DNA from: Polaromonas sp. P2-4 | GTDB taxonomy: Bacteria; Pseudomonadota; Gammaproteobacteria; Burkholderiales; Burkholderiaceae_C | DNA: 64,000 bases | Reading direction: 5' to 3' | Assembly: GCA_024703855.1 (NCBI GenBank) | Contig: CP087965.1 | Coordinates: forward strand, 2,038,001-2,102,000 | Part shown: positions 1 through 8,155 of the stretch, one piece after another | Layout: the number at the start of each line of letters is the position of its first letter | How positions within the stretch are numbered: the first letter of the stretch is position 1 | The notes under the pieces: model-generated | What the model was told of the DNA's origin: nothing | Databases searched by the model: none | What the model saw: the letters and a program-made list of their open reading frames with translations, nothing else | Program-made: the position numbers and the translations under genes

Positions 1-54
1 CTGCATGAAAACGGCGCTACGGATTCATCAACCCTTAAAAAACAAGGATTAACC

Positions 55-472
55 ATGTCAACAGAACCCGAAAAAAACAAGCCAGACCATCCCCTCCACG
101 GCGAGCACCACAGCGCGCATCACCGAATGCATTACCAAATACATCCGGCGCGGGACGGTCATCTTCCTGATCCTCTTTTTGGCGGTGGTCACGCTGGCGC
201 TGTGCCTGGGCATCCCTGGTGCCTATTATTACGACAAGCATCAGGGCGGCATCGTGCAATCGGTCGAGCCGGCGGGCCAGGTAATGGCCGTCACCCTCAC
301 CGATGGCCTATTGCCCGGCGCGCTGGTCGAGACCGACACGGGTTTCTATGCCTTGACCCAGGGCGTCAGTCTGCCCAAGGACAAGCCACTGACGCTGCAA
401 GTACGCGCCAACGCGGATCGCTACCTGTGTGATGCCAGCCAGCGCTGTACGAAGCTGCTGGGTGCACGGTGA
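55..472 (+). CDS. small single-pass membrane protein (frameshifted)
   Basis: Begins with ATG at 55 after a good ribosome site (AAGGA). The first seven codons read MSTEPEK. After the A-run near 70 the reading frame has to shift by one to continue into a segment with a basic stretch (KYIRRG), one hydrophobic transmembrane helix ([16 protein letters not shown]) and a short extracytoplasmic tail with two cysteines ([14 protein letters not shown]). The shift lies in a homopolymer and matches the error pattern seen in essential genes of this window, so the gene is probably intact, about 138 aa. The tail resembles that of the protein at 6639-6983 (VCDIDTGVCRDLIG), so the two look like paralogs of one element-borne family. 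Function unknown. It faces the integrase genes convergently. Confidence 0.55.
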
Positions 473-603
473 AGTACCGTCCAGGTTGAAGGCATAACCG
501 GTTGGCAATACCAGCCCTACCGTTTGTTTCGCGCATCCGAGACGCTCCAGCTTAATCAAGAGCCTCGGGAGTGCACTTTCGGACGACGCCGTTCCAAGCA
601 CGA

Positions 604-1871
604 TCAAGATCTCATCCTTGATGAACCGCAGGAAGGATCATCGACCAAGGCAACACTACCCGGCTTTGCAAGCCCAGCCATTTCTTCGGCCACACTGGGG
701 CCTTGCGCGAGCGAGGTGAGCAGCGCCTGGCGCTCGGCGGCTTTCTTCATGCGGGCCGCCATCTGCGGCGTGACCGCGCCGGCATAGGCGCCGACCACAA
801 TCACCCGGCCGTGGCCCATGGCTTCGGTGGTCCGCTTGTAGGCGATACGCTGGTGGACCGGATCCGGATGCTGGCCATCCCCGCCGCGCACGGTGGGCGT
901 GATGCCAAAGCTTTCGAGCAAGTCACACGCAAAACCGGCGCGCAACCCGTGGGCGGTGACACCAAGGTCTTTTTCGTGATGCCACAGCGCTCCAGCACCC
1001 GCTCGTAGGTCTTGGCGTTTTGCTGCAGGGTCTTCCAGGGCGGGGGGATTTTCTCGCGATCACCAAACGCGAGGATTTGCCGACGCAGGACGTAGGCGGC
1101 CTCGACGGCATCAGCCTTGATGCCCTCCACCACACGGCGGCGCCCGCCCTTGGCACCGTCATTCACAAAGACGTTGACACCGCCGACCCACTCTTTCCAA
1201 TTCAGCTTGGCCAACTGGGCCGGCGACAGGGAACGCCCAGGCACACCGGCACCGCCCGAATACGTGACGCCAATCGGCTGGATGTCGCGCAGCGGCTGCA
1301 GCATGAGGGCTTCGGTCTTGCGCAGGCCAAAGTGGTGCTGTGCGAACAGGACCAGGCCCACCCAGAACTCGTGCCGCAGGATTTCCAGGAGCTTCTGCGA
1401 GACATCGATGCCGGCGGCTTGCCAGGACTTGTCGTGTTCAGCGGTCAACTGGCGCTTACAGACCTCCTTGCCCAGCACCGAATTGAACGCCTCGACCAAT
1501 TCAGGCTTGCCGCTCCAACGCGCAAGGTGGCGGCTGTAGGTGGCAAAGCAGGCGGCATGGGAGGCGCCGATCTCACCGGCCTCCCGGCGCTCTCTGATAT
1601 GTGAGGCCAGCGCCCGGAAGTGACGCTCATCCAGGGCGTTCGGGTTGGACAGCCCCTTGAACCCCAAGTCCTTGCGAAGCCACTCGAACATGGTGATTAC
1701 CGCAAAGTCAGCCTTGGCCTGGGTACGGTTGGAGGTGGCCCGGGTGCCATCCCTGCTCTTGGTGGTGCAATGCTCATCCAAGAGTTGATCTACCTGCGCA
1801 CGCCAATTGCCACGCTGATCACCCCAGTGGCTGCTGCCGCCGTTGAAGGTGGTGTTGGACCGGTGACTCAT
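604..1871 (-). CDS. tyrosine recombinase / integrase (frameshifted)
   Basis: Site-specific recombinase of the tyrosine type, expected to integrate or excise the surrounding element. In order it shows a core-binding region, a box-I arginine in GLRKTEAL, a basic turn ([10 protein letters not shown]), then after a frameshift an H-x-x-R box (AHGLRAGF), a GHGR segment and the likely nucleophile tyrosine in VVGAYAG. The frame changes near 975 at an A-run (T-run on the plus strand) that is one base short. About 421 aa when restored, similar to element integrases of the Integrase_1 (PF12835) type. Its ATG at 1871 lies inside the 3' end of the next gene upstream (53-bp overlap), so the two are translated as one operon from the leader at 2767-3577. 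Confidence 0.75.
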
Positions 1872-2766
1872 GCCTCACCCCCTTCTGCGGGGGAAAGAGC
1901 CGTTTGGTCACGTAGGTCATGCGCGCGGCGTACTTCGTGATCGCGCCGTCCAGGTCACGCCCAGTCCAGGCCAGCGTCTTGCGGTGACGCTCGACCATGA
2001 ACTGGTGCAGCTCCTGGATCAGCTCGGCGTGCTTGCCCATGTCCGGGAAGAGCTTGCGGCGGCCACCGACGCCCACGCGAAGGAAGGACTCGCCGTGGAT
2101 GACCGCCTCGACCGCTTCCAGCTGGATCTCAAACGCCAGCTCGCGGGTCATCTGGAGCTCGCGCGTGAGGCGATCGACCAGATAGCAGGTCTTGTCCGGC
2201 TGCTGGCGAAGAAAGGCGCTGCGCTGGTCGAGTTGCTCTTGCGTCAGCAGATGGTAAGTCTGCTTGGTGGCGTCGCTGCCCTTAAACTCGGGCCAGTATT
2301 CTTCCAGCCGGCCCAGCATCGCGGCTTTGCCCAGCGCGTTGGACCAGGTGCGCAAGGCCGACCAGCGGCAGTAGATGGTGTTGCGCGAAAGGCGCTTTTT
2401 CTTCCAGACCTCCAGTAGCGCCCTGGCATGCCGCAGGCCGAAGGTGCTGACTTCGTGAATGTCGTAACCGTGGGCGTTCAGCTCGTTATAGGCCGTCACG
2501 ATGACTTCACAGCGCCGCTGGACGACCCTCCGCGAGGGAAAGCGGTTGAGGCTGCGGAAGTGTCCGGTGAACACCGAGGCGACCTGAGCGGTGATCGCGA
2601 CAGTTGGCGCAGACAGGCGCACCACACGGGGCGTCTGGAGCTTGGGCTCGGCTGTGCCGCCCGCCCAGGTGCCAGCCTGCGGGGAATGTGATGCGGAATG
2701 GACATACCGAGCACCTTCCCGGGGGGATTGCTCTGCTGCTTCAAGATGTGCGTTAACGCTAGACAT
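1819..2766 (-). CDS. integrase-like partner protein
   Basis: 315 aa, chosen to start at ATG 2766 because an AAGGAG ribosome site sits just upstream (an upstream in-frame ATG at 2865 has none and would lie in the conserved leader). It carries a helical region that looks like the N-terminal core-binding part of phage-type integrases (RLSRNTIYCRWSALRTWSNA) and a TRELAFEIQL segment reminiscent of the first arginine box, but no H-x-x-R box or terminal tyrosine. It is therefore more likely a directionality or accessory factor for the catalytic integrase encoded immediately downstream with which it overlaps. First gene behind the ~800-nt structured leader. Family placement is inferred. Confidence 0.55.
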   Translation of the reverse strand: MSSVNAHLEAAEQSPREGARYVHSASHSPQAGTWAGGTAEPKLQTPRVVRLSAPTVAITAQVASVFTGHFRSLNRFPSRRVVQRRCEVIVTAYNELNAHGYDIHEVSTFGLRHARALLEVWKKKRLSRNTIYCRWSALRTWSNALGKAAMLGRLEEYWPEFKGSDATKQTYHLLTQEQLDQRSAFLRQQPDKTCYLVDRLTRELQMTRELAFEIQLEAVEAVIHGESFLRVGVGGRRKLFPDMGKHAELIQELHQFMVERHRKTLAWTGRDLDGAITKYAARMTYVTKRLFPPQKGVRHESPVQHHLQRRQQPLG

Positions 2767-3577
2767 GACTGCTCCTTGCCAAACACAGGGGAATCGCCCT
2801 GCACGGCCATCGCAGCTGTCGTTTGCACTGGTATCGGCGTGCGGCCGGGCTGGAGCCTCAAGCAAGAAGAGCCACCTTCTTGTCAGCCAGGCTGAAACGG
2901 CCCTGGCGCCGTGGACAAAGTGTGTTGCGTCGAGGATTTAGCCACCGGAGTCCTCACTCCCCGCTCACGCGGCCAGCTACCAGGGTGTCACCCCTCAAAG
3001 CTGTGGACCGTATCGCCGGTTAACGCGTCTCCGTCCTGACCTCTCCCACCACGCACGCGCAGATGACGCGCACGTGTACCTGTGCCTGCTGCCACGAGAG
3101 GTAGTAGCTGAGCGAGTGGCTCAGCCAAGGTGTTTGGGTTCATCGGTGAGCAGGTGGCTCTTCCGACGTGGTTTTGAGGAGAACTGCCTTGTGCGGCAGC
3201 AAAGATCTGTCGTTCGCGCTCCGTCCGAGCGCAGGCCCTTTCTCCCCACCTCCGCGACAGACGTGGGGGCCGCAGTTCACCGCCGATGCACTCCCATAGC
3301 GCCGATTAGGCGGCCAGGAAGGACTTTTGGCTGGGTGCTGCGACAGGCTCGACGGCAGTATTCGAACTCGGTTTACGGGTTGCTAAAGTTATAGTTTTCC
3401 CGGGAAGCCTCATGAATACTGTGCATTTCAACACTCTCAATCCTTTGAAGTTATAAAACGTCAAAAACTGAAAGCGGTCAGGGACTTTGATCCCTTGGTG
3501 AACGACCGTTGGGTCGCTCGAGTTTGAGGTGCTGGACCTCCCGGCTCAGTTGAGCAGAGCATGCTTGCTGCGATAGC
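2767..3577 (-). ncRNA. structured 5' leader RNA, copy L (int-alpA-like)
   Basis: About 810 nt between the predicted promoter and the first integrase-like gene, without a convincing gene. It aligns along its whole length with 7315-8116. Shared stems (plus coordinates): 3526-3530/3536-3540, 3503-3507/3512-3516, 3244-3249/3263-3268, 3216-3221/3227-3232, 3184-3188/3195-3199 and 3107-3113/3119-3125. Several stems differ in sequence between the copies but keep pairing, for example GCGCTC/GAGCGC here versus GCCCCTT/AAGGGGC in the other copy around loops CGTCC and TGTCC. Similarity continues to the ribosome site. The context (integrase here, AlpA-like gene in the other copy) matches the published int-alpA RNA motif as I remember it; not tested against a covariance model. 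Confidence 0.75.
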
Positions 3578-3583
3578 GACGCC

Positions 3584-3613
3584 AATATAACACGACAAAA
3601 AGCGTTGTTGCAA
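3584..3613 (-). promoter_or_regulatory. promoter of integrase leader
   Basis: On the minus strand TTGCAA (3608-3613), an 18-bp spacer and TATATT (3584-3589). The same geometry (TTGCGG, 18 bp, TAAATT) occurs at the matching place in the second leader copy, which supports both. Transcription would start near 3577. Confidence 0.6.
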
Positions 3614-3663
3614 GCATGGAAGCAACGCCTGCAGCCCCCGGAACCCCAGCCGAAACGGAGGCA

Positions 3664-3790
3664 GTGGAAGAAACGTGGATGAACCATGGATAGAACGCGG
3701 AATACCCTCCCATGACAGCCCTCGTTCTGGACATCGGATGGCGCGTTTCCACGTTTCTTCCACTTTTATTCCACATTCTTTCCATGTTCT
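3664..3790. repeat. parC-like centromere: two inverted clusters of four 11-bp iterons
   Basis: Left cluster: GTGGAA, GTGGAT, ATGGAT and GCGGAA begin at 3664, 3675, 3686 and 3697, exactly 11 bp apart. Right cluster, opposite orientation: TTCCAC, TTCCAC, TTCCAC and TTCCAT begin at 3747, 3758, 3769 and 3780, again 11 bp apart. The clusters face each other across ~40 bp and contain a perfect 16-bp inverted repeat (3664-3679 with 3748-3763). This is the architecture of the R1-plasmid parC site (two blocks of 11-bp repeats around the parM promoter), and the array sits directly upstream of the ParM-like gene. It is the likely binding site of the partition adaptor and autoregulator. Confidence 0.75.
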
Positions 3791-3852
3791 AACTTGTTTA
3801 CGGGTGACCATCAGGGACGATTTGCTCATAGCAACTTTGAAGGGGTCTTGTG

Positions 3853-4917
3853 ATGAGCAACGTTCTGGCAATCGACGTGGGATATGGTCACGTGAAATGG
3901 GTGGCCATCGGGCCATCGGGAGAGACGAAGAGGGGTATCTTCCCTTCAGTGGCTCCCATCACCACACGCGAACGCACGGTGGAGACCAGCGGATTGGCTG
4001 GGCATCGAACCGTGACCGTCAATGTGGGCGAGCACAACTATGTGGTCGGCCACGACGCCTATCTGGAGGCCGACGCGCATTTCTCGCGGCCCCGGCTGTC
4101 TGATTACTCCCAGACTGACGGCTACCGGGCCTTGATGCTCGGAGCCATGGTGTTCTCAGGGATGCGTGAGATCGACCAACTGGTGGTCGGGCTCCCCCTG
4201 ACGACACTTACCACTTACCACGCCCAGCTTCAAGAGCAATACACAGGCGAGCACACCATCGGCGCGTCATATGCCAAGCGCAAGGTCGATGTGAATGTCG
4301 GGAATGTGACGGTGACCTCCCAGCCGGCGGGGGCCATGTTGCACGCAGCCGCCATAGACCCGTCCCTGCGAAAAAAAACCAATCTCGTCATCGACATGGG
4401 CTACTTCACCATGGACTTTCTGATGTGCGACGGCCTACGGCCCTACTATGCGCGGTCTGGAGCCATCCAAGGTGGTATGAGCGGCTACTACGACCACCTC
4501 GGCGGCATGGTGGTCGACCAGCTTGCCAAAGCTGGCGTAGGCAAAAGTCTGGGGTCGACCACTTCCGCCTGGAGAAGGCCCTGACTGAAGTGGACCTCTC
4601 AGACGCCGCACATCCCATCTACCAGCTCATGACGGGCAACCAAAGCGTTGATATCACCTGAGAGCGTCACCAAGGCCAAAACCAAGCTCAACGACTACCT
4701 TGACCGCATGATCACCGGTCTGGCAGCGGACTCGCTCGAAGTGGTGAACAGCATCGTGCTGGCTGGTGGCGGGGGTGGTTTCATCCGGGGCGCCATTAAG
4801 ACGCGACTGGGCAATACCCACCAGTTCGTCGAACTTTCCAACGGGCAGTTCGCGATCGCGCAGGGATACGCAGCGCTCGGTATCGCGGCAGCCAAGCGCG
4901 TGAGTGTTGCTGCCTAA
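3853..4917 (+). CDS. parM: ParM/StbA-like actin-type partition ATPase (frameshifted)
   Basis: Actin-fold ATPase expected to form filaments that push sister copies of the element apart. Start ATG 3853 has AAGGGG eight bases upstream. Phosphate-1 motif AIDVGYGHVKW near the N-terminus, phosphate-2 motif VIDMGYFTMDF in the middle, and an adenosine motif IVLAGGGGGF near the C-terminus. Two frameshifts break the frame: near 4552 (a G-run one short) and near 4663 (extra T in ACC-T-GAG). Both are of the type seen in rpoC here, so the gene is probably intact, about 354 aa, a normal length for plasmid ParM/actin-like proteins. It lies just downstream of the iteron array and upstream of two paralogous small genes, which together look like a type II partition operon. 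Confidence 0.75.
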
Positions 4918-4923
4918 AGAGCC

Positions 4924-5376
4924 ATGGAAACAACCATGAAAGACGATACCACTGAGCAGAGCCACCTCGTCGAGGTGCGAGGCAAGGTGCCTCGCCAACA
5001 CCCGGCCTACATGTTTTGCAAGGAAGTTGAAGGAAGGCCCGTCTTCAAGACTGTGCTGGATTTGGCTACCGAAGCGATGGCTGTTCGCACCAGCCTTCAT
5101 CGAATTGCAGGCAGTGGACACCCGCTGCGAAGCATCCTGGTGGGCATGCCAGCACCCGAGGTCATCGTCTACCTGCTCGGAATTACGCAAAACGGCGACG
5201 TAGAGACGCTAGTTGGGCCGAAGAGTAGCTCCTCACGGGCAGTGGTAGCCGGGCCACCAGAACAAAGCGCCCCTACCTCGCCTTCCCCGTTCGCCGGACA
5301 GACCCCCACTCCTGCCCCAGGCCAAGAAATTGACGATGACGACTTCCTGGCGCTCTCCATCCGTCCTGGGGCATGA
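4924..5376 (+). CDS. small protein A next to parM, candidate partition adaptor
   Basis: 150 aa, starting seven bases after the parM-like stop, so very probably co-transcribed. No family recognised. The middle (VFKTVLDLATEAMA, RIAGSGHPLRSILVG, VIVYLLGITQNGDVE) matches the same region of the following gene (VFKQVIALAEEALA, RINQSGHPLAGAIPVG, AIAFLLGVTSQG), so the two are tandem paralogs. The C-terminus is a Pro/Ser-rich linker ending in an acidic tail (EIDDDDFLALSIRPGA). In type II partition systems the gene after parM encodes the centromere-binding ParR; position suggests that role for one or both of these proteins, but no ribbon-helix-helix is evident by eye. Confidence 0.6.
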   Translation: METTMKDDTTEQSHLVEVRGKVPRQHPAYMFCKEVEGRPVFKTVLDLATEAMAVRTSLHRIAGSGHPLRSILVGMPAPEVIVYLLGITQNGDVETLVGPKSSSSRAVVAGPPEQSAPTSPSPFAGQTPTPAPGQEIDDDDFLALSIRPGA

Positions 5377-5410
5377 AAAGCCATTCGGAAGCCAGACCAA
5401 AGGAACCACT

Positions 5411-5830
5411 ATGGACAGCCCTGACTCACACAATCGCCAGATGATCCGCGGAGCGATCCCGAACTCAAGCATCCTGAAGGACGCCTTCATGGACTTACCA
5501 CCACGAGCCGTTTTCAAGCAAGTTATTGCACTTGCCGAAGAGGCCTTGGCATCGCAAACATTAGTGCGGCGCATTAACCAAAGCGGACATCCCTTGGCAG
5601 GCGCGATCCCGGTGGGCAGCGGAAGGGAGGCAATCGCCTTTTTGCTAGGGGTTACATCACAGGGTACCTCACGCGTGGAGTCGGCGGACGGAGACTCTCT
5701 GGGCCATTGCGTCCCGACTGCGCCCCACAAAGGCAAGGAGCAGCGAATTGATTTCAGCAGGAACGGAGGCCAATTGAGTGACAAAGCCAAGGTCACCGTG
5801 AAATGGAGGAAAGGACTTTATCGCTTTTGA
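5411..5830 (+). CDS. small protein B, paralog of the preceding gene
   Basis: 139 aa with AAAGGAA before ATG 5411. Paralogous to the gene at 4924-5376 over about 60 residues (VFKQVIALAEEALAS, RRINQSGHPLAGAIPVG, AIAFLLGVTSQG). Unlike its neighbour it ends in a basic tail (KAKVTVKWRKGLYRF) instead of an acidic one, so the pair could bind each other or DNA with opposite charge. Third gene of the parM-like operon. Beyond its end the sequence turns into an IS1182-type remnant, so the extreme C-terminus could be altered. Function unknown; candidate partition partner. Confidence 0.55.
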   Translation: MDSPDSHNRQMIRGAIPNSSILKDAFMDLPPRAVFKQVIALAEEALASQTLVRRINQSGHPLAGAIPVGSGREAIAFLLGVTSQGTSRVESADGDSLGHCVPTAPHKGKEQRIDFSRNGGQLSDKAKVTVKWRKGLYRF

Positions 5831-5869
5831 AATGGCTTGTCACGCTGGAATTTTGATCACTGTTAGGCA

Positions 5870-6429
5870 GAATGCCGTCATGGGCCACCCGGTTCATGCT
5901 GACCAGGCCCTGCGACAGCAGGGCTGCCACGTTGCGGGTGAGTTGGCCGTCCAGCCACTGCGCGTGCGCGACCCGAAAGTCGCCCAGCGTGTGGTGGTTC
6001 ACACCCACCCCGCCGCACAGCCAGCGGTAGGCATCGTCACTGTCGCACAGCCGGTCAAGTTCGCGCGCCGAGCCCACACCGTCCAGCGTCGCGTACAGCC
6101 ACAGACTCATCAGAAACCGGGTCGATGGGCGCGCGCCCGACGCTGCCTTCGATGGCCCGGATTCGCGCGTACAGGGCTTGAAGATCAATGGATTGCACGA
6201 AGGCCCAGACGGCACGGGCCTGGTGGTCGGCGGGCAACGCGGAGTCAAGGTCACAGGCGCGCAGTTCGACCTGGTTGCGCACCGCGCTTTGCACGCGGGG
6301 CATCCCTTTGGGCGTGCCTCGTTTCAGGGCAGTTGAGCTGTCCGCCGGAACCATCAGGCCCTCAAACAGTGCGCCCGTGTGCCCCTTCGATCCTGGTTCG
6401 GTGATGCTGCTGGTCATGCCAAAAGACAT
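5870..6429 (-). mobile_element. IS1182-type transposase N-terminal remnant
   Basis: Minus-strand reading from ATG 6429 gives the start of an IS1182-family-like transposase (ELRACDLDSALPADHQARAV, then after a frameshift near 6120 FLMSLWLYATLDGVGSARELDRL and YRWLCGGVGVNHHTLGDF). It stops making sense after SMNRVAHDG near 5870, so the catalytic C-terminal two thirds is missing. No terminal inverted repeats are visible. A dead fragment inside the element, between the partition genes and the AlpA cassette. Confidence 0.7.
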
Positions 6430-6444
6430 GCAGCATTCGTGCCG

Positions 6445-6657
6445 CTATTTGTTCACAGGCTCTGAGAGAAACTGGATGAGTTCTGAGCGGACTCTAGTGT
6501 CTGCGATGCCCACACTTAGTGCCTCTTGAAGGTACGACGCTTGCTCGCCCTCGAGTTCGGCCGAGCGCTTCTCCAATGAGTTTGTATCTTCCGTTCCGGC
6601 TCCGTCTAACTCGTGAAAGTCTTTTGATCGCCGCAATGTCCTTGATTTGGCACCCAT
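6445..6657 (-). CDS. conserved-looking small hypothetical protein
   Basis: 70 aa from ATG 6657 with GGAG a few bases upstream. Highly charged and helical (RTLRRSKDFHELDG, SLEKRSAELEGEQASYLQEA, SVGIADTRVRSELIQFLSE), with codon use that looks coding. Family not recognised. Its start overlaps head-to-head by about 19 bp with the most plausible ATG of the divergent membrane-protein gene on the plus strand, so one of the two starts is probably wrong, or a frameshift hides the real start of the membrane protein. Confidence 0.45.
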   Translation of the reverse strand: MGAKSRTLRRSKDFHELDGAGTEDTNSLEKRSAELEGEQASYLQEALSVGIADTRVRSELIQFLSEPVNK

Positions 6658-6983
6658 ATCGCTCCGAGGACGACTTCTCAATCCTGGTATTGGGTGTCTT
6701 GATCTTGACATTGCTGGCCTTGCTCTTTTGGCCCTGGGCCAGTAGGTTGATAGACAGCCTTTGGGCGCCCGCAGAAAAAGAGTACCTCGGCACGGTCCAG
6801 AAAATCACCTATGTGGGTGGTCTGGGCAACCACACCCAGATCGACATGGAAACCCGGACGCTTCTGCTGCGGGGGCCCGTGATCATCAACAAGGGTGCAC
6901 GACTTGAGTTGCGCAAGGGTGTCTTGGACAGTCAGGTGTGTGACATCGATACAGGGGTCTGTCGCGATCTGATTGGCCAGTAA
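6639..6983 (+). CDS. small single-pass membrane protein, paralog of 55-472
   Basis: About 114 aa if started at ATG 6639; the start is uncertain (no clear ribosome site, overlap with the minus-strand gene). One transmembrane helix (ILVLGVLILTLLALLFW) followed by a short extracytoplasmic domain (TQIDMETRTLLLRG, LELRKGVLDSQVCDIDTG) with two cysteines. The tail aligns with that of the protein at 55-472. It is convergent with the AlpA-like gene, just as the first paralog is convergent with the integrase genes, so the same cassette layout occurs twice. Function unknown. Confidence 0.5.
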   Translation, partial: SLIWHPYRSEDDFSILVLGVLILTLLALLFWPWASRLIDSLWAPAEKEYLGTVQKITYVGGLGNHTQIDMETRTLLLRGPVIINKGARLELRKGVLDSQVCDIDTGVCRDLIGQ

Positions 6984-7074
6984 AAAGACTCGGTGCGTGG
7001 AGGTTGCTGAGTTCCCGACCTCAGAAACAAAGCGCTGGACGGCACGCACGCCGGCGCATGGATAGTGGCCATCA

Positions 7075-7314
7075 TCACGCCACCCCCAATACGCGGCGCA
7101 GGTCGGCAGTTTTCCAGGCGAGTCTCCCACCTACGCGAATTGGATTGACCGGTCCACTTTGGTACACGGCCCAGCACCTGAGTGTCTGTGGTCTTCTGTT
7201 CAGGTAGTAGGCCGCCGCCGCTGTGTCCACTGCAGGGCGGGTGACCGCTTCAAGTGGTGGAAACTGTCGCAGGCCTGTTGCCTCGGGATACGTATTTGTT
7301 TTGTGATGTGACAT
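7075..7314 (-). CDS. AlpA-like / excisionase-type DNA-binding protein
   Basis: 79 aa from ATG 7314 (weak GGAG-type ribosome site in the conserved leader end). The C-terminal half (AAAAYYLNRRPQTLRCWAVY then GPVNPIRVGGRLAWKTADLRRVLG) is a winged helix-turn-helix of the AlpA/excisionase (MerR-like) kind: a helix placing the protein on DNA, then the IRVGGRLAWKTADLRR wing and last helix. Such proteins bias integrases toward excision or activate integrase genes. It is alone behind leader copy R, which shares sequence and promoter with the leader before the integrase operon, pointing to coordinated control of the two. Confidence 0.7.
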   Translation of the reverse strand: MSHHKTNTYPEATGLRQFPPLEAVTRPAVDTAAAAYYLNRRPQTLRCWAVYQSGPVNPIRVGGRLAWKTADLRRVLGVA

Positions 7315-8116
7315 AGCAAAGCTCCATTGCCAATACACGGTTCGTCCGGGTCCGGCTGTCGCATGCTTTTTCCCCCTTTTTGCGGGAGGGCCCCGGGCTA
7401 GAGCTTCAGATAAAGGGTGCCACCCCAATACCCGCCAGACTGAAACGGCTCTGGCGCCGTGGACTTACAAACTGCTTCGAGGAATCTAGATCCCGGAGTC
7501 CTCACTCCCCTTTCCCAAGGCCAGCAACCAGGTTGAGTCAACCCTAATTGCCGTGGCACCGTATCGCCGGTGAACACGTCCCATCAAAACCTACTCCCGA
7601 TCCCTGCATAGATGATGCAGGGATGCCCAGCGCTACTACGAGTGGTAGGTGCGCCGGGTGTGGATTCAGCAGTACCGCAATCTGGTGCTGGTTGCTGTGG
7701 TTCTTTGGAGATCTGCCGTGCGTGGCAGTGGTTTGACCTGTCGTTGCCCCTTTGTCCAAGGGGCGGCCCTTTCTCCCCGTCTGCGCTCAGACACACGGGG
7801 GACCGCAGTTCACCTTCAACGATCGCTCACAGAACCCTACAAGGGCTTGTGCGGTGGCGTTTTTGGTGCTGCGGCAGGCTCTGACGAATACGCGGTATTC
7901 ACACTGCACTGCCCCGTCAGAAGCATGTTAATTCTGGTGGAAACGCTCGTGGATACTGCGTTCTGCAACACTCTGGTTTTTGCAAAGTGTAGAACGGCTG
8001 ATTAAACGAAAGAATTCGAATGCCAAATTCTTTGCGAAAGGCTTGCGCCTTTCTGATTTTGAGGTGCTAGACCTCCAGGCTCAACTTTAAGTGTGAACGG
8101 ACTTTGCTACGACAGC
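7315..8116 (-). ncRNA. structured 5' leader RNA, copy R (int-alpA-like)
   Basis: About 800 nt between its promoter and the AlpA-like gene, aligning end to end with 2767-3577. Shared stems (plus coordinates): 8061-8065/8071-8075, 8036-8042/8047-8053, 7775-7780/7795-7800, 7746-7752/7758-7764, 7713-7717/7724-7728 and 7633-7636/7645-7648. Compensatory differences from copy L include CCCCGT/ACGGGG here versus CCCCAC/GTGGGG. Unstructured blocks are kept nearly identical (CTGGCGCCGTGGAC, GGAGTCCTCACTCCCC, CCGTATCGCCGG, CCGCAGTTCACC). No convincing gene lies inside. A cis-acting RNA is the most economical explanation. Confidence 0.75.
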
Positions 8117-8122
8117 GGCTGA

Positions 8123-8152
8123 AATTTACCACAACATTTCTGAAGCCCGCAA
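8123..8152 (-). promoter_or_regulatory. promoter of alpA leader
   Basis: On the minus strand TTGCGG (8147-8152), 18-bp spacer, TAAATT (8123-8128); same geometry and position as the promoter of the other leader copy. Confidence 0.55.
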
Positions 8153-8155
8153 GAG

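Noticed and set aside
3461..3916. Minus-strand reading frame across the parC-like array
   Set aside because: It crosses the iterons, promoter and parM start and has no coding character; the repeats explain the sequence.
7544..8005. Several overlapping open frames in both leader regions
   Set aside because: None is conserved between the two leader copies, whereas stems are, so the regions act as RNA rather than protein.
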